Assembly: GCA_021812825.1 (NCBI GenBank)
Contig: JAKAMO010000083.1
Coordinates: 1-11,651, forward strand
DNA from: a bacterium
GTDB lineage: Bacteria > Elusimicrobiota > Elusimicrobia > Elusimicrobiales > UBA9959
Length of the DNA stretch: 11,651 nt
Direction of reading: 5' to 3'
The notes beneath the pieces were generated by a model. That model did no database searches, was not told where the DNA came from, and worked only from the letters and a program-made list of their open reading frames with translations. Position numbers and translations under genes: made by a program. How positions within the stretch are numbered: position 1 is the stretch's first letter; each line of letters starts with the position of its first letter. Of the stretch, positions 6,297-11,651 are shown piece after piece.

Positions 6297-7394
6297 TCAC
6301 CCGCGCTTTAGGCCTCGCAACCTTATCAGGTCTTCCAGGGGGATGCCTGCCCGCTCGCTCTCCAAGAGGGCGGTTTCCAGAAGCAGGGAATATGAGACGT
6401 TCCGTTCGGACATGCGGCGCAGCTCCAGCGTGCGCCGCAGCAGCGCGGTCAGCCTGGCCTTCGCGGGTCCTTCGGAATCCCTCCAGGCCTGGCGGGCGCG
6501 GGAGAGCAGCAGGTCCAGCAGCGTCTTGACCTCTTCCCTGGCCTTGTGGCTGTCCCTCGGCAGGCCGGCCGCGAACTTGAACGCCCGGGCGGGATCGCCG
6601 GGGTGCAGGGTCGAGACGCGCTTGAGGAAGGAGGCCGCTTCGCCGGCCTTCTCCAGCGAGCCCGCGCCCAGGGCCGCCAGTGAATCGGCCTGGGAGGGCT
6701 CGGCCCCCTGCGCTCGCAGCAGGTCCCTCAGGACGGCCGCGGGAAGCGGGGAGAAGTCTAGCAGGCTCGAGCGGGAGAGGATGGTGGAGATCAGCGAGGT
6801 CTTGCGGTGGACCGTCATGATGACCACGGTGCCCGGGGGCGGCTCCTCCAGCGTCTTCAGCAGGGCGTTCTGGGCCTGGCCGCCCATTGCCTCGGCGTCC
6901 CTGACGATGAAGACCTTCCACGGCGAAAGCATGGCCTTCTGCTGCGCCCAGCGCGTCATTTCGCGCATGGTGTCTATCTTGAGGTTGGAGGTCTCTTTTT
7001 CCTCGAGCAGCGCCGCCTGGAAGCTGGTGTCTATCACGCGGATATCCGGGTGCGCGCCGCTGGCCGCCTGCAGGCAGGAGAGGCATTTCCCGCAGGAGTC
7101 GGACCGGTCCGCGTGAGTTTCCGGTTCCGGCTCCGGCCCGGGCTCCGGCTTGGGCGCCGCCGGCGCTGCCGCTGCGAACAGGTCGTCCGGGTCCGGCTGC
7201 GGCGGGGCTGGGGGCTTTTCCCTGTGCGCCACGTGAGAGCAGTTCAGCGCCTTGGCGAACTCGAGCGCGGCCAGGAACTTGCCTACGCCGGGGGGGCCGT
7301 GGAAGATCATGGCCGGCGGGACGCGGCCGGACTCGATCAGCGCGCGGAGGCGCGTTATCGTCCTGTCCTGGCCGAGTATTCCGGAGAATGACAT
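6297..7394 (-). CDS. holB: DNA polymerase III clamp loader, delta' subunit
   Basis: A 365-residue AAA+ protein of the clamp loader that places the beta clamp on primed DNA. It starts MSFSGILGQD, with the P-loop GPPGVGKF (33-40): the usual Ser/Thr after Lys is Phe40, as expected for a delta' that does not hydrolyse ATP. The Walker B/sensor region is VFIVRDAEAM (161-170), followed by NALLKTLEEPP (176-186), the family hallmark. SRC is replaced by SRS (208-210). The zinc module has C52 and C101-x2-C104-x2-C107, split by an unusual Pro/Glu/Asp/Ala-rich insert of about 45 residues (54-99), which explains the size above the usual 310-340. The assignment to delta' rather than DnaX rests on the defective P-loop, the length and the neighbour tmk, its classic partner. 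One base separates it from tmk upstream. Confidence 0.9.
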   Translation of the reverse strand: MSFSGILGQDRTITRLRALIESGRVPPAMIFHGPPGVGKFLAALEFAKALNCSHVAHREKPPAPPQPDPDDLFAAAAPAAPKPEPGPEPEPETHADRSDSCGKCLSCLQAASGAHPDIRVIDTSFQAALLEEKETSNLKIDTMREMTRWAQQKAMLSPWKVFIVRDAEAMGGQAQNALLKTLEEPPPGTVVIMTVHRKTSLISTILSRSSLLDFSPLPAAVLRDLLRAQGAEPSQADSLAALGAGSLEKAGEAASFLKRVSTLHPGDPARAFKFAAGLPRDSHKAREEVKTLLDLLLSRARQAWRDSEGPAKARLTALLRRTLELRRMSERNVSYSLLLETALLESERAGIPLEDLIRLRGLKRG

Positions 7395-7395
7395 C

Positions 7396-8019
7396 TTATT
7401 TTTTCCTGAGCGTCCTGGCGACGCGGGCGCGGATGTCGGCCTGTATCTCGTCGATGGACCTGCCGGCGTCGACGCGCGTGATGCCGGGCCTCTTCGCCAG
7501 CAGCTTGTAGGCGCGGTTGACCCGGCGGCGGAAGGCGTCGGAAGCGCTCTCTATCCTGTCGCGGCCGGGCCTGGTCTTCTCGCGTTGGGCGAACACCCTG
7601 TCGGGGATGTCGAAGACTATCGTGAGATCAGGCTTCAGGTCCAGCGTGGCTATCCGGTTGAGCGTATCGACCGTCTTCAGGTCCAGGCCGCGGCCGTAGC
7701 CCTGGTAGGCGGTGGTAGAAAGGGTGTAGCGGTCCGAGATGATGACCTTGCCGGCTTTCAGCGCCGGCAGTATCTTCTCCAGCGTGTGCTTGATCCTCGA
7801 CGTCTCGTAGAGGAAGAGCTCGGTCATCGGCTCTATATGGCTTTTCGGGTCCAGCAGTATCTTGCGTATCTGCTCGGAAAGGCGCGTGCCGCCCGGCTCG
7901 CGGGTAAGCAGCACTTCGCGTCCGTGCTCTTTCTCCAGCCAGGCTTTAAGCAGCCCGGCCTGGGTGGACTTGCCGGAGCGGTCCGGGCCCTCGAGTACTA
8001 TGAAAACGCCTTTTTTCAT
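7396..8019 (-). CDS. tmk: Thymidylate kinase
   Basis: A 207-residue enzyme phosphorylating dTMP to dTDP for dTTP synthesis. Motifs in order: P-loop EGPDRSGKST (10-19), TREPGGT (39-45) for dTMP binding, DRY (96-98), STTAYQGYGRG (101-111), and a LID region with RPGRDRIE (150-157). Bacterial enzymes usually have GxDGxGKST; Arg14 in place of Gly is more like the eukaryotic-type loop, yet the LID is Arg-rich as in bacteria. I chose the ATG at 8019 (MKKGVFIVLEG) because homologues begin there; an in-frame ATG at 8031 would add MVNP. Neither has a Shine-Dalgarno sequence. It is the first gene of tmk-holB-metG; its TAA is 1 base from the holB ATG. Confidence 0.94.
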   Translation of the reverse strand: MKKGVFIVLEGPDRSGKSTQAGLLKAWLEKEHGREVLLTREPGGTRLSEQIRKILLDPKSHIEPMTELFLYETSRIKHTLEKILPALKAGKVIISDRYTLSTTAYQGYGRGLDLKTVDTLNRIATLDLKPDLTIVFDIPDRVFAQREKTRPGRDRIESASDAFRRRVNRAYKLLAKRPGITRVDAGRSIDEIQADIRARVARTLRKK

Positions 8020-8031
8020 GGGATTTACCAT

Positions 8032-8040
8032 ATGATAGCA
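8032..8040 (-). promoter_or_regulatory. Putative extended -10 box for the tmk-holB-metG operon
   Basis: The minus strand reads TGCTATCAT, matching TGCTATATT before the phosphohexomutase gene at 7 of 9 bases. It ends 12 bases before the tmk ATG at 8019, implying a leader of only a few bases. No -35 box is clear. The box would overlap the first base region of the alternative ATG at 8031, favouring 8019 as the true start. Confidence 0.35.
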
Positions 8041-8103
8041 AAGCCCGGGGCGCGGGGGCTATAAGCGGGAATTGGCCCGGCGGTCGTCCGGGGGGATTGC
8101 CTC

Positions 8104-8190
8104 CGCACCCTGGAAGACGGAAACCCTTGCGTCGGTTTCCCCCCGTCTTTCGGAATTTATGACGGGGCCCCCCTTTCCGCAAAGGGTGCG
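8104..8190. other. Inverted-repeat domain upstream of tmk, no coding evidence
   Basis: Part of the 8041-8524 stretch without a convincing gene. Helices seen directly: AAGACG+GAAACC (8114-8125) pairs with GGTTTC (8134-8139) and CGTCTT (8144-8149), giving 12 bp with a 4-C bulge and an 8-base loop; CCCTTT/AAAGGG (8171-8176 with 8181-8186) is a tight hairpin; and CGCACCC (8104-8110) is complementary to GGGTGCG (8184-8190), enclosing the first hairpin but competing with the second. No T-run follows on either strand, so it is not a simple terminator. It could be a structured leader of tmk only if a promoter lies upstream of it. Confidence 0.4.
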
Positions 8191-8313
8191 TTCGTCAATC
8201 CTCCGTCCGACCGCATATAAATATCCTAAGATGGCTGTCCATCGGAATAAAAAGATGTTGAAACCGCGTAGGTGCGGGCTGTGCGGGGGGAGCGATTTTA
8301 GGGGGCAAAGTAC

Positions 8314-8465
8314 AGTTCGCCGGAATAGGTGGAGGGGTGACGCCCGGGCCGGTTTTACGGGACGGCCGCGTAAGGTGAACGGCAGGCACGCATCTCGCCA
8401 GCCTAGCAGGGGATGGGTGGAGCGGCTGGACCGGAAAACCGGCCCGGGCGGCAGGACCCCGAACT
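8314..8465. ncRNA. Candidate structured RNA or repeat element (strand unknown)
   Basis: A perfect 16-bp inverted repeat, CGCCCGGGCCGGTTTT (8341-8356) and its complement at 8435-8450, closes a 78-base interior. Stacked outside it are GGG (8335-8337) with CCC (8457-8459) and AGTTCG (8314-8319) with CGAACT (8460-8465). Inside, CCAGCC (8399-8404) can pair with GGCTGG (8424-8429) and GGCCG with CGGCC (8349-8353, 8362-8366, in competition). This nested pattern suits a folded RNA of roughly 150 nt or a mobile palindromic element. I checked by eye for RNase P RNA, tmRNA, SRP RNA and common riboswitch signatures on both strands and found none. Open frames across it have no recognisable protein. Confidence 0.35.
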
Positions 8466-8488
8466 TGCATTCGGCGCAAAGCCGCGCC

Positions 8489-8500
8489 CGCTCATGAGCG
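8489..8500. repeat. 12-bp perfect palindrome
   Basis: CGCTCATGAGCG is its own reverse complement, 25 bases downstream (minus sense) of the metG stop at 8525. It could be a protein-binding site or part of the structured region to its left; without a T-run it is not a terminator. Confidence 0.35.
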
Positions 8501-8524
8501 ATACCCGCCCAGACCACACCGGAG

Positions 8525-10204
8525 CTAGGCCGGATTGGCGGAGGCTTTGAGCTTCTCTATCTCGGCTTTGACCTGGTCGTCGGGGATCTTGCTGAAGAGC
8601 AGGGAATCGTCCGCGCCAAGAGCCACGTTATCCAGCGAGGGCGCGTAGGGCTTGAACTCCGGGGCGCCTTCGCAGGCCACTCCGGCCTTGGCCAGTATCT
8701 TCAGCGCCGTGTCCGGTATCACCGGGTACAGCAGTATCGCGCAGTTGACGATGGCGCGGGCCGCGACATTCAGCACGGTGGCGCAGCGGGCCGGGTCCGT
8801 CTTGCGCAGCTTCCACGGCGCGGTGTCGTTGACGTACTTGTTGGCCGCTATGGCCTGCGCCATCGCTCCGGAGAGCGCCTGGCGCACCTTGTAGGAATAA
8901 TAGCAGCGTCCCACCTCGTCGAAGGCGGGCTGGAAGGAGTCGATCAGCGCCTTGTCCTCGGGGGCTAGCGCGCCCTGCGCGGGGATCTTCCCGTCGAAGT
9001 TCTTCTTCATGAACGAGAAGCAGCGGTTCACCAGGTTGCCCAGAGTGTCCGCCAGCTCGTTGTTGCGGGCGGCGAAGTCCTCCCACAGGAACTGGGAGTC
9101 GGAGGTCTCCGGCCCGTTGGAGGCTATCGCGTAGCGCAGCGCGTCCACCGAATACTTGGAGAAGAAGTCGTCCGTGTCTATGTACCAGCCCTCGGACTTG
9201 GAGAACTTGCGGTTCTCGAGGTTGTAGAACTCGTTGCCGGGCACGTTGTCCGGCAGGATATACGGCTTTTCCTGACCCATCAGCATGGCCGGCCAAATTA
9301 TGGTGTGGAAGATGATGTTGTCCTTGCCGATGAAATGCACCAGCTTCACGTCCTTGCCGAACCACCAGTCCTTCCACGCCTCCGGCTTGCCGTTGAGCTT
9401 GGCCCACTCCATCGTAGCGGAAATATAGCCGATCGGCGCGTCGAACCAGACGTATAGCACCTTGCCCTTGGCCTCCGGCAGCGGCACCGGCACGCCCCAG
9501 GTCAGCTCGCGCGTGATGGAGCGCTTCACGAGTCCTTCCTCGATGAGGGAAAGCGCCTTGTTGCGCACGTTGGGCTTCCAGTCGGTCTTGCTCTCCAGCC
9601 ACTCCTTGAGGCGCGGCGCGAAGGCCGTCAGGTCCAGGAAGTACTGCGTCACCTCGCGTATCTCCGGCTTGGTGCCGCAGACCTTGCAGGACGGGCCTAC
9701 CACCTTGGAAGGCTCCAGCCACTCGCCGCACTTGGTGCACTCGTCGCCGCGCACGTCCGGCGCGCCGCATTTGGGGCAGGAACCCGTGACATAACGGTCC
9801 GCGAGGAACCTGTCGCACTTGGGGCAGAAGAACTGCTGCTCCGCCGCGGGCTTGATGTAGCCCTTCTTGTAGAGCTCGGTGAAGAACTCCTGCGACAACG
9901 GGTAATGCTCGGCTATCGTGGTGCGGGAGAAGTGGTCGAAGCGGATGTTCAGCCGGTCGAAGAAGGACTTGATGGTGCGGTGGTGGCCGTCCACGTACTC
10001 CTTGTACGGCATGCCGGCCTTCTCCGCGCCTATCGTTATGGCGACGCCGTGCTCGTCGGTGCCGCAGATGTAGATGGCGTCCTCCCTCTTCTGGCGCAGG
10101 AACCTGTTGAAGATGTCCCCCGGCAGGTAGGCGCCGGCGATGTGGCCGAAATGGATGGGCCCGTTCGCGTAGGGCAATGCGCTGGTGATGAGGTATCTGG
10201 ACAT
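8525..10204 (-). CDS. metG: Methionyl-tRNA synthetase, double-zinc-knuckle type
   Basis: A 559-residue class I synthetase for tRNA-Met. It begins MSRYLITSALPYANGPIHFG, with HFGH at 18-21 as the HIGH motif. The insert in the catalytic domain has four CxxC pairs (C127/C130, C143/C146, C156/C159, C173/C176), i.e. two zinc knuckles as in the E. coli/archaeal type. VWFDAPIGYIS (252-262) is strongly conserved, and the signature loop is KFSKS (333-337) instead of KMSKS, a change also known in eukaryotic enzymes. An anticodon-binding helical domain follows; there is no C-terminal Trbp111-like domain. The ATG at 10204 has GGCGGG 5 bases upstream. It seems to be transcribed alone: a terminator and a promoter-like site lie upstream and ~500 bases separate it from tmk. 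It is a second, unlike copy beside the one at 4785-6290. Confidence 0.95.
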   Translation of the reverse strand: MSRYLITSALPYANGPIHFGHIAGAYLPGDIFNRFLRQKREDAIYICGTDEHGVAITIGAEKAGMPYKEYVDGHHRTIKSFFDRLNIRFDHFSRTTIAEHYPLSQEFFTELYKKGYIKPAAEQQFFCPKCDRFLADRYVTGSCPKCGAPDVRGDECTKCGEWLEPSKVVGPSCKVCGTKPEIREVTQYFLDLTAFAPRLKEWLESKTDWKPNVRNKALSLIEEGLVKRSITRELTWGVPVPLPEAKGKVLYVWFDAPIGYISATMEWAKLNGKPEAWKDWWFGKDVKLVHFIGKDNIIFHTIIWPAMLMGQEKPYILPDNVPGNEFYNLENRKFSKSEGWYIDTDDFFSKYSVDALRYAIASNGPETSDSQFLWEDFAARNNELADTLGNLVNRCFSFMKKNFDGKIPAQGALAPEDKALIDSFQPAFDEVGRCYYSYKVRQALSGAMAQAIAANKYVNDTAPWKLRKTDPARCATVLNVAARAIVNCAILLYPVIPDTALKILAKAGVACEGAPEFKPYAPSLDNVALGADDSLLFSKIPDDQVKAEIEKLKASANPA

Positions 10205-10235
10205 TTTCCCGCCTTTGCTGCGTCTCTTATATGCA

Positions 10236-10244
10236 ATTTTATCA
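10236..10244 (-). promoter_or_regulatory. Putative extended -10 promoter of the double-knuckle metG
   Basis: The minus strand reads TGATAAAAT (TGn plus TAAAAT), 31 bases before the ATG at 10204 and just after the terminator of the upstream gene, so a promoter is expected here. A CTGACG at 10254-10259 resembles a -35 box but is too close (12 bases). The leader of about 24 bases includes a Shine-Dalgarno sequence. No T-box or riboswitch fits in the space. Confidence 0.55.
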
Positions 10245-10269
10245 AATATGGGGCGTCAGCGGGGCGGCC

Positions 10270-10301
10270 AAAAAAACGGCCCCGGTTCCCCGGGGCCGTT
10301 T
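10270..10301 (-). terminator. Rho-independent terminator of the ribonucleotide reductase gene
   Basis: A 12-bp stem AAACGGCCCCGG (10274-10285) / CCGGGGCCGTTT (10290-10301) with a 4-base loop. On the minus strand it is followed by a run of seven T (10276-10270), giving a classic terminator 20 bases after the stop codon at 10321. Confidence 0.93.
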
Positions 10302-10320
10302 CGCCGGTCCTGCCGATCTC

Positions 10321-11651
10321 TCAGGAGCACTCCGAGTAGCCGCAGTCGTGGCAGGTCGGGCCCGAGCAGCCGGACTCGAAGCTGACGTTGGAGGAGTAGC
10401 ACTTGGGGCAGTACTGGGTGTGGGAGGCGTCCCACAGCTCCAGCTTCTCCTGCCCGTTGATCTCCTGGTCCGAGGCTATCATGCCGGTGCGCTTCAGGTG
10501 GCTTCTGAGCGCGACGGCCAGGCCGTGCGCTATGGAGTTGATCCTGTTCTCTCCCAGGCCTACCGGCCTGTCGCCCTTCACCGAGTTCAGATGCTTGATG
10601 ACCTTTATCGGGTCGCCGCCCTCCTCGAGGTACTTGGAGAGCAGTATGCCCATCAGAGAGGTCAGGCCGCTGATCTCGGTGCCGAGCGGCGGCATGTTGG
10701 TGAACACCTGGTAGGGGCCGTGCTCGTTGTAGTTGATGTGCACGTGCAGCGGGCCGTAGCCGGTCTTCAGCTGGAAGTATTCCGACGACACTCCGAAGGA
10801 GTGATAGGCGCCCTTCTTCTTCTTGGTCTTGGCCTGCGGCTGCTGCTGAGCCTCGGCGGGGCCTATGTTCAGGACCTGCTGCGCCTTGCAGCCGTCGCGG
10901 TAGACGGTCAGGCCCTTGCAGCCCAGCTTATGGGCCAGCAGGTAGCAGTTCTTCACGTCCTCCTCCTTGGCGGAGTTGGGCATGTTGATGGTCTTGGAGA
11001 CCGCGTTGTCTATGTGCTTCTGGAAGGCCGCCTGGATGCGGATGTGGTTCTCCACCGTCACGTCGTGTGCGGTGGGGAACAGGTCCTGCACGTGTTTCGG
11101 TATCTCCGGGATGCCGCGCACGGCCTTGTGGTTGGCCTCTATCTTCTTCCAAAGGGTCTTCTCGTCCAGGCCGAAGTAGTTGCTCTCCTTGGCCAGCTGC
11201 TTGAACAGCGTATTGACCTCGTAGAAGGTGTCCTTGGAGTCTGCTTCCTTGCCGTTCTTGATCGCGTCCAGCGCCTTGGCGTTGTAGCGGGTGTAGGCTA
11301 TAGCGAAGAAAGGCTCTATGCCGGAGCCCTGCAGGCCGGCCGCTATGGCGATGGTCCCGGTGGGGGCTATCGTGGTGCGGGAGGCGTTGCGGGGCCTGGC
11401 GGAGATGCCGCGGAAATGGCGGCTCTCGGTGTCGTAGATGGAGCCCTTCCAGTTCTGGAATACGCCGCGCTCCTTGCCCAGCTCCTCCGAGGCCTCCAGC
11501 GCCTTGTCGTTGATGAACTTCATCACCTCTTCGGCCTTCTTGAGGCCTTCGGGGCTGTCGTAGGCCACGCCCAGTTTTACGGCCGTTTCCGCCCAGCCCA
11601 TTACGCCAAGGCCTATCTTGCGGTTGCCCTTGGCGATCTTCTCTATCTCCG
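10321..11651 (-). CDS. nrdJ: Class II (adenosylcobalamin-dependent) ribonucleotide reductase, C-terminal part, cut by window edge
   Basis: The last 442 codons of a gene entering from the right edge; the frame stays open to the edge (EIEKIAKGNRKIGLGVMGW), so the Met at 11601 is internal. The enzyme reduces ribonucleotides to deoxyribonucleotides with a cobalamin-derived radical. IGLGVMGWAE, RTTIAPTGTIA, TVENHIRIQAAFQKHIDNAV, SKTINMPNSA and GCKGLTVYRDG are hallmarks of the NrdJ alpha chain; the catalytic N-x-C-x-E part is off-window. A Gln/Lys-rich linker (around 10820-10850) leads to a C-terminal domain ending in six cysteines (10327-10410: CPKC, then C, C, C, C), a zinc-ribbon-like tail with the likely redox-active pair. 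It needs no oxygen and no NrdB partner. Together with tmk it belongs to DNA precursor supply. It ends at a strong terminator. Confidence 0.93.
   Translation of the reverse strand, partial: EIEKIAKGNRKIGLGVMGWAETAVKLGVAYDSPEGLKKAEEVMKFINDKALEASEELGKERGVFQNWKGSIYDTESRHFRGISARPRNASRTTIAPTGTIAIAAGLQGSGIEPFFAIAYTRYNAKALDAIKNGKEADSKDTFYEVNTLFKQLAKESNYFGLDEKTLWKKIEANHKAVRGIPEIPKHVQDLFPTAHDVTVENHIRIQAAFQKHIDNAVSKTINMPNSAKEEDVKNCYLLAHKLGCKGLTVYRDGCKAQQVLNIGPAEAQQQPQAKTKKKKGAYHSFGVSSEYFQLKTGYGPLHVHINYNEHGPYQVFTNMPPLGTEISGLTSLMGILLSKYLEEGGDPIKVIKHLNSVKGDRPVGLGENRINSIAHGLAVALRSHLKRTGMIASDQEINGQEKLELWDASHTQYCPKCYSSNVSFESGCSGPTCHDCGYSECS

Noticed and set aside
8225..8275. Minus-strand CCGC/GCGG hairpin followed by TTTTT as terminator of the double-knuckle metG
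   Set aside because: The stem is only 4 bp and the T-run is about 10 bases away from it; too weak to call.
8059..8517. Long open frames on both strands across 8059-8517 (152 residues minus, 141 residues plus, 94 residues minus)
   Set aside because: They overlap each other in several frames, have no ribosome site, no recognisable motif and an Arg/Pro-heavy make-up typical of GC-rich non-coding DNA; inverted repeats explain the region better.
8200..8520. RNase P RNA, tmRNA, SRP RNA, 6S RNA, T-box or riboswitch in the structured gap
   Set aside because: None of their conserved cores (for example GAGGAAAGTCC of RNase P RNA, GGTGGNACCGCG of T-boxes) is present on either strand by eye; a covariance scan would settle it.
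10205..10269. T-box or SAM riboswitch controlling the double-knuckle metG
   Set aside because: Only about 65 bases lie between the upstream terminator and the ATG, with no room for such an element and no anti-terminator pattern.

Overview
The window is GC-rich bacterial chromosome, densely packed with mostly housekeeping genes on both strands. The mix of genes suits an uncultured Gram-negative-type bacterium that makes phosphatidylethanolamine, carries lipoproteins and uses a B12-dependent ribonucleotide reductase. Elusimicrobiota or a neighbouring phylum is my guess from gene order and sequence style, not something the sequence proves. No phage, transposase, CRISPR array or plasmid gene is visible.

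Layout. At the left edge is the first part of a phosphohexomutase gene on the minus strand (1-159). It is divergent from a tight plus-strand cluster at 260-2987: a secreted six-cysteine protein, an O-methyltransferase-fold protein, a thioredoxin/DUF3738 lipoprotein and a YacP-like NYN nuclease. These genes abut or overlap by a few bases. A tRNA-Leu(UAA) follows at 3022-3105, then psd and pssA (3249-4714), which together turn CDP-diacylglycerol and serine into phosphatidylethanolamine. A symmetrical hairpin terminator at 4737-4764 separates these from everything to the right.

From 4785 on, all genes are on the minus strand. In transcription order they are the end of a class II ribonucleotide reductase gene (right edge), its terminator, a full-length methionyl-tRNA synthetase with two zinc knuckles, a ~500-base stretch without a convincing gene but rich in inverted repeats, and then tmk, holB and a second methionyl-tRNA synthetase of the single-knuckle type. 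tmk-holB-metG is a close-packed operon supplying dTTP synthesis, the clamp loader and translation.

Most worth a second look: (1) two different methionyl-tRNA synthetases within 5.5 kb; (2) the structured, apparently non-coding stretch at 8041-8524; (3) a methyltransferase that has lost two of the three metal ligands and the lysine of its family; (4) a secreted cysteine-rich protein in one operon with a thioredoxin-DUF3738 lipoprotein; (5) several genes without a Shine-Dalgarno sequence whose start lies only 9-12 bases after a -10 box. I do not see a clearly new multi-gene system; the rest is ordinary core genome.
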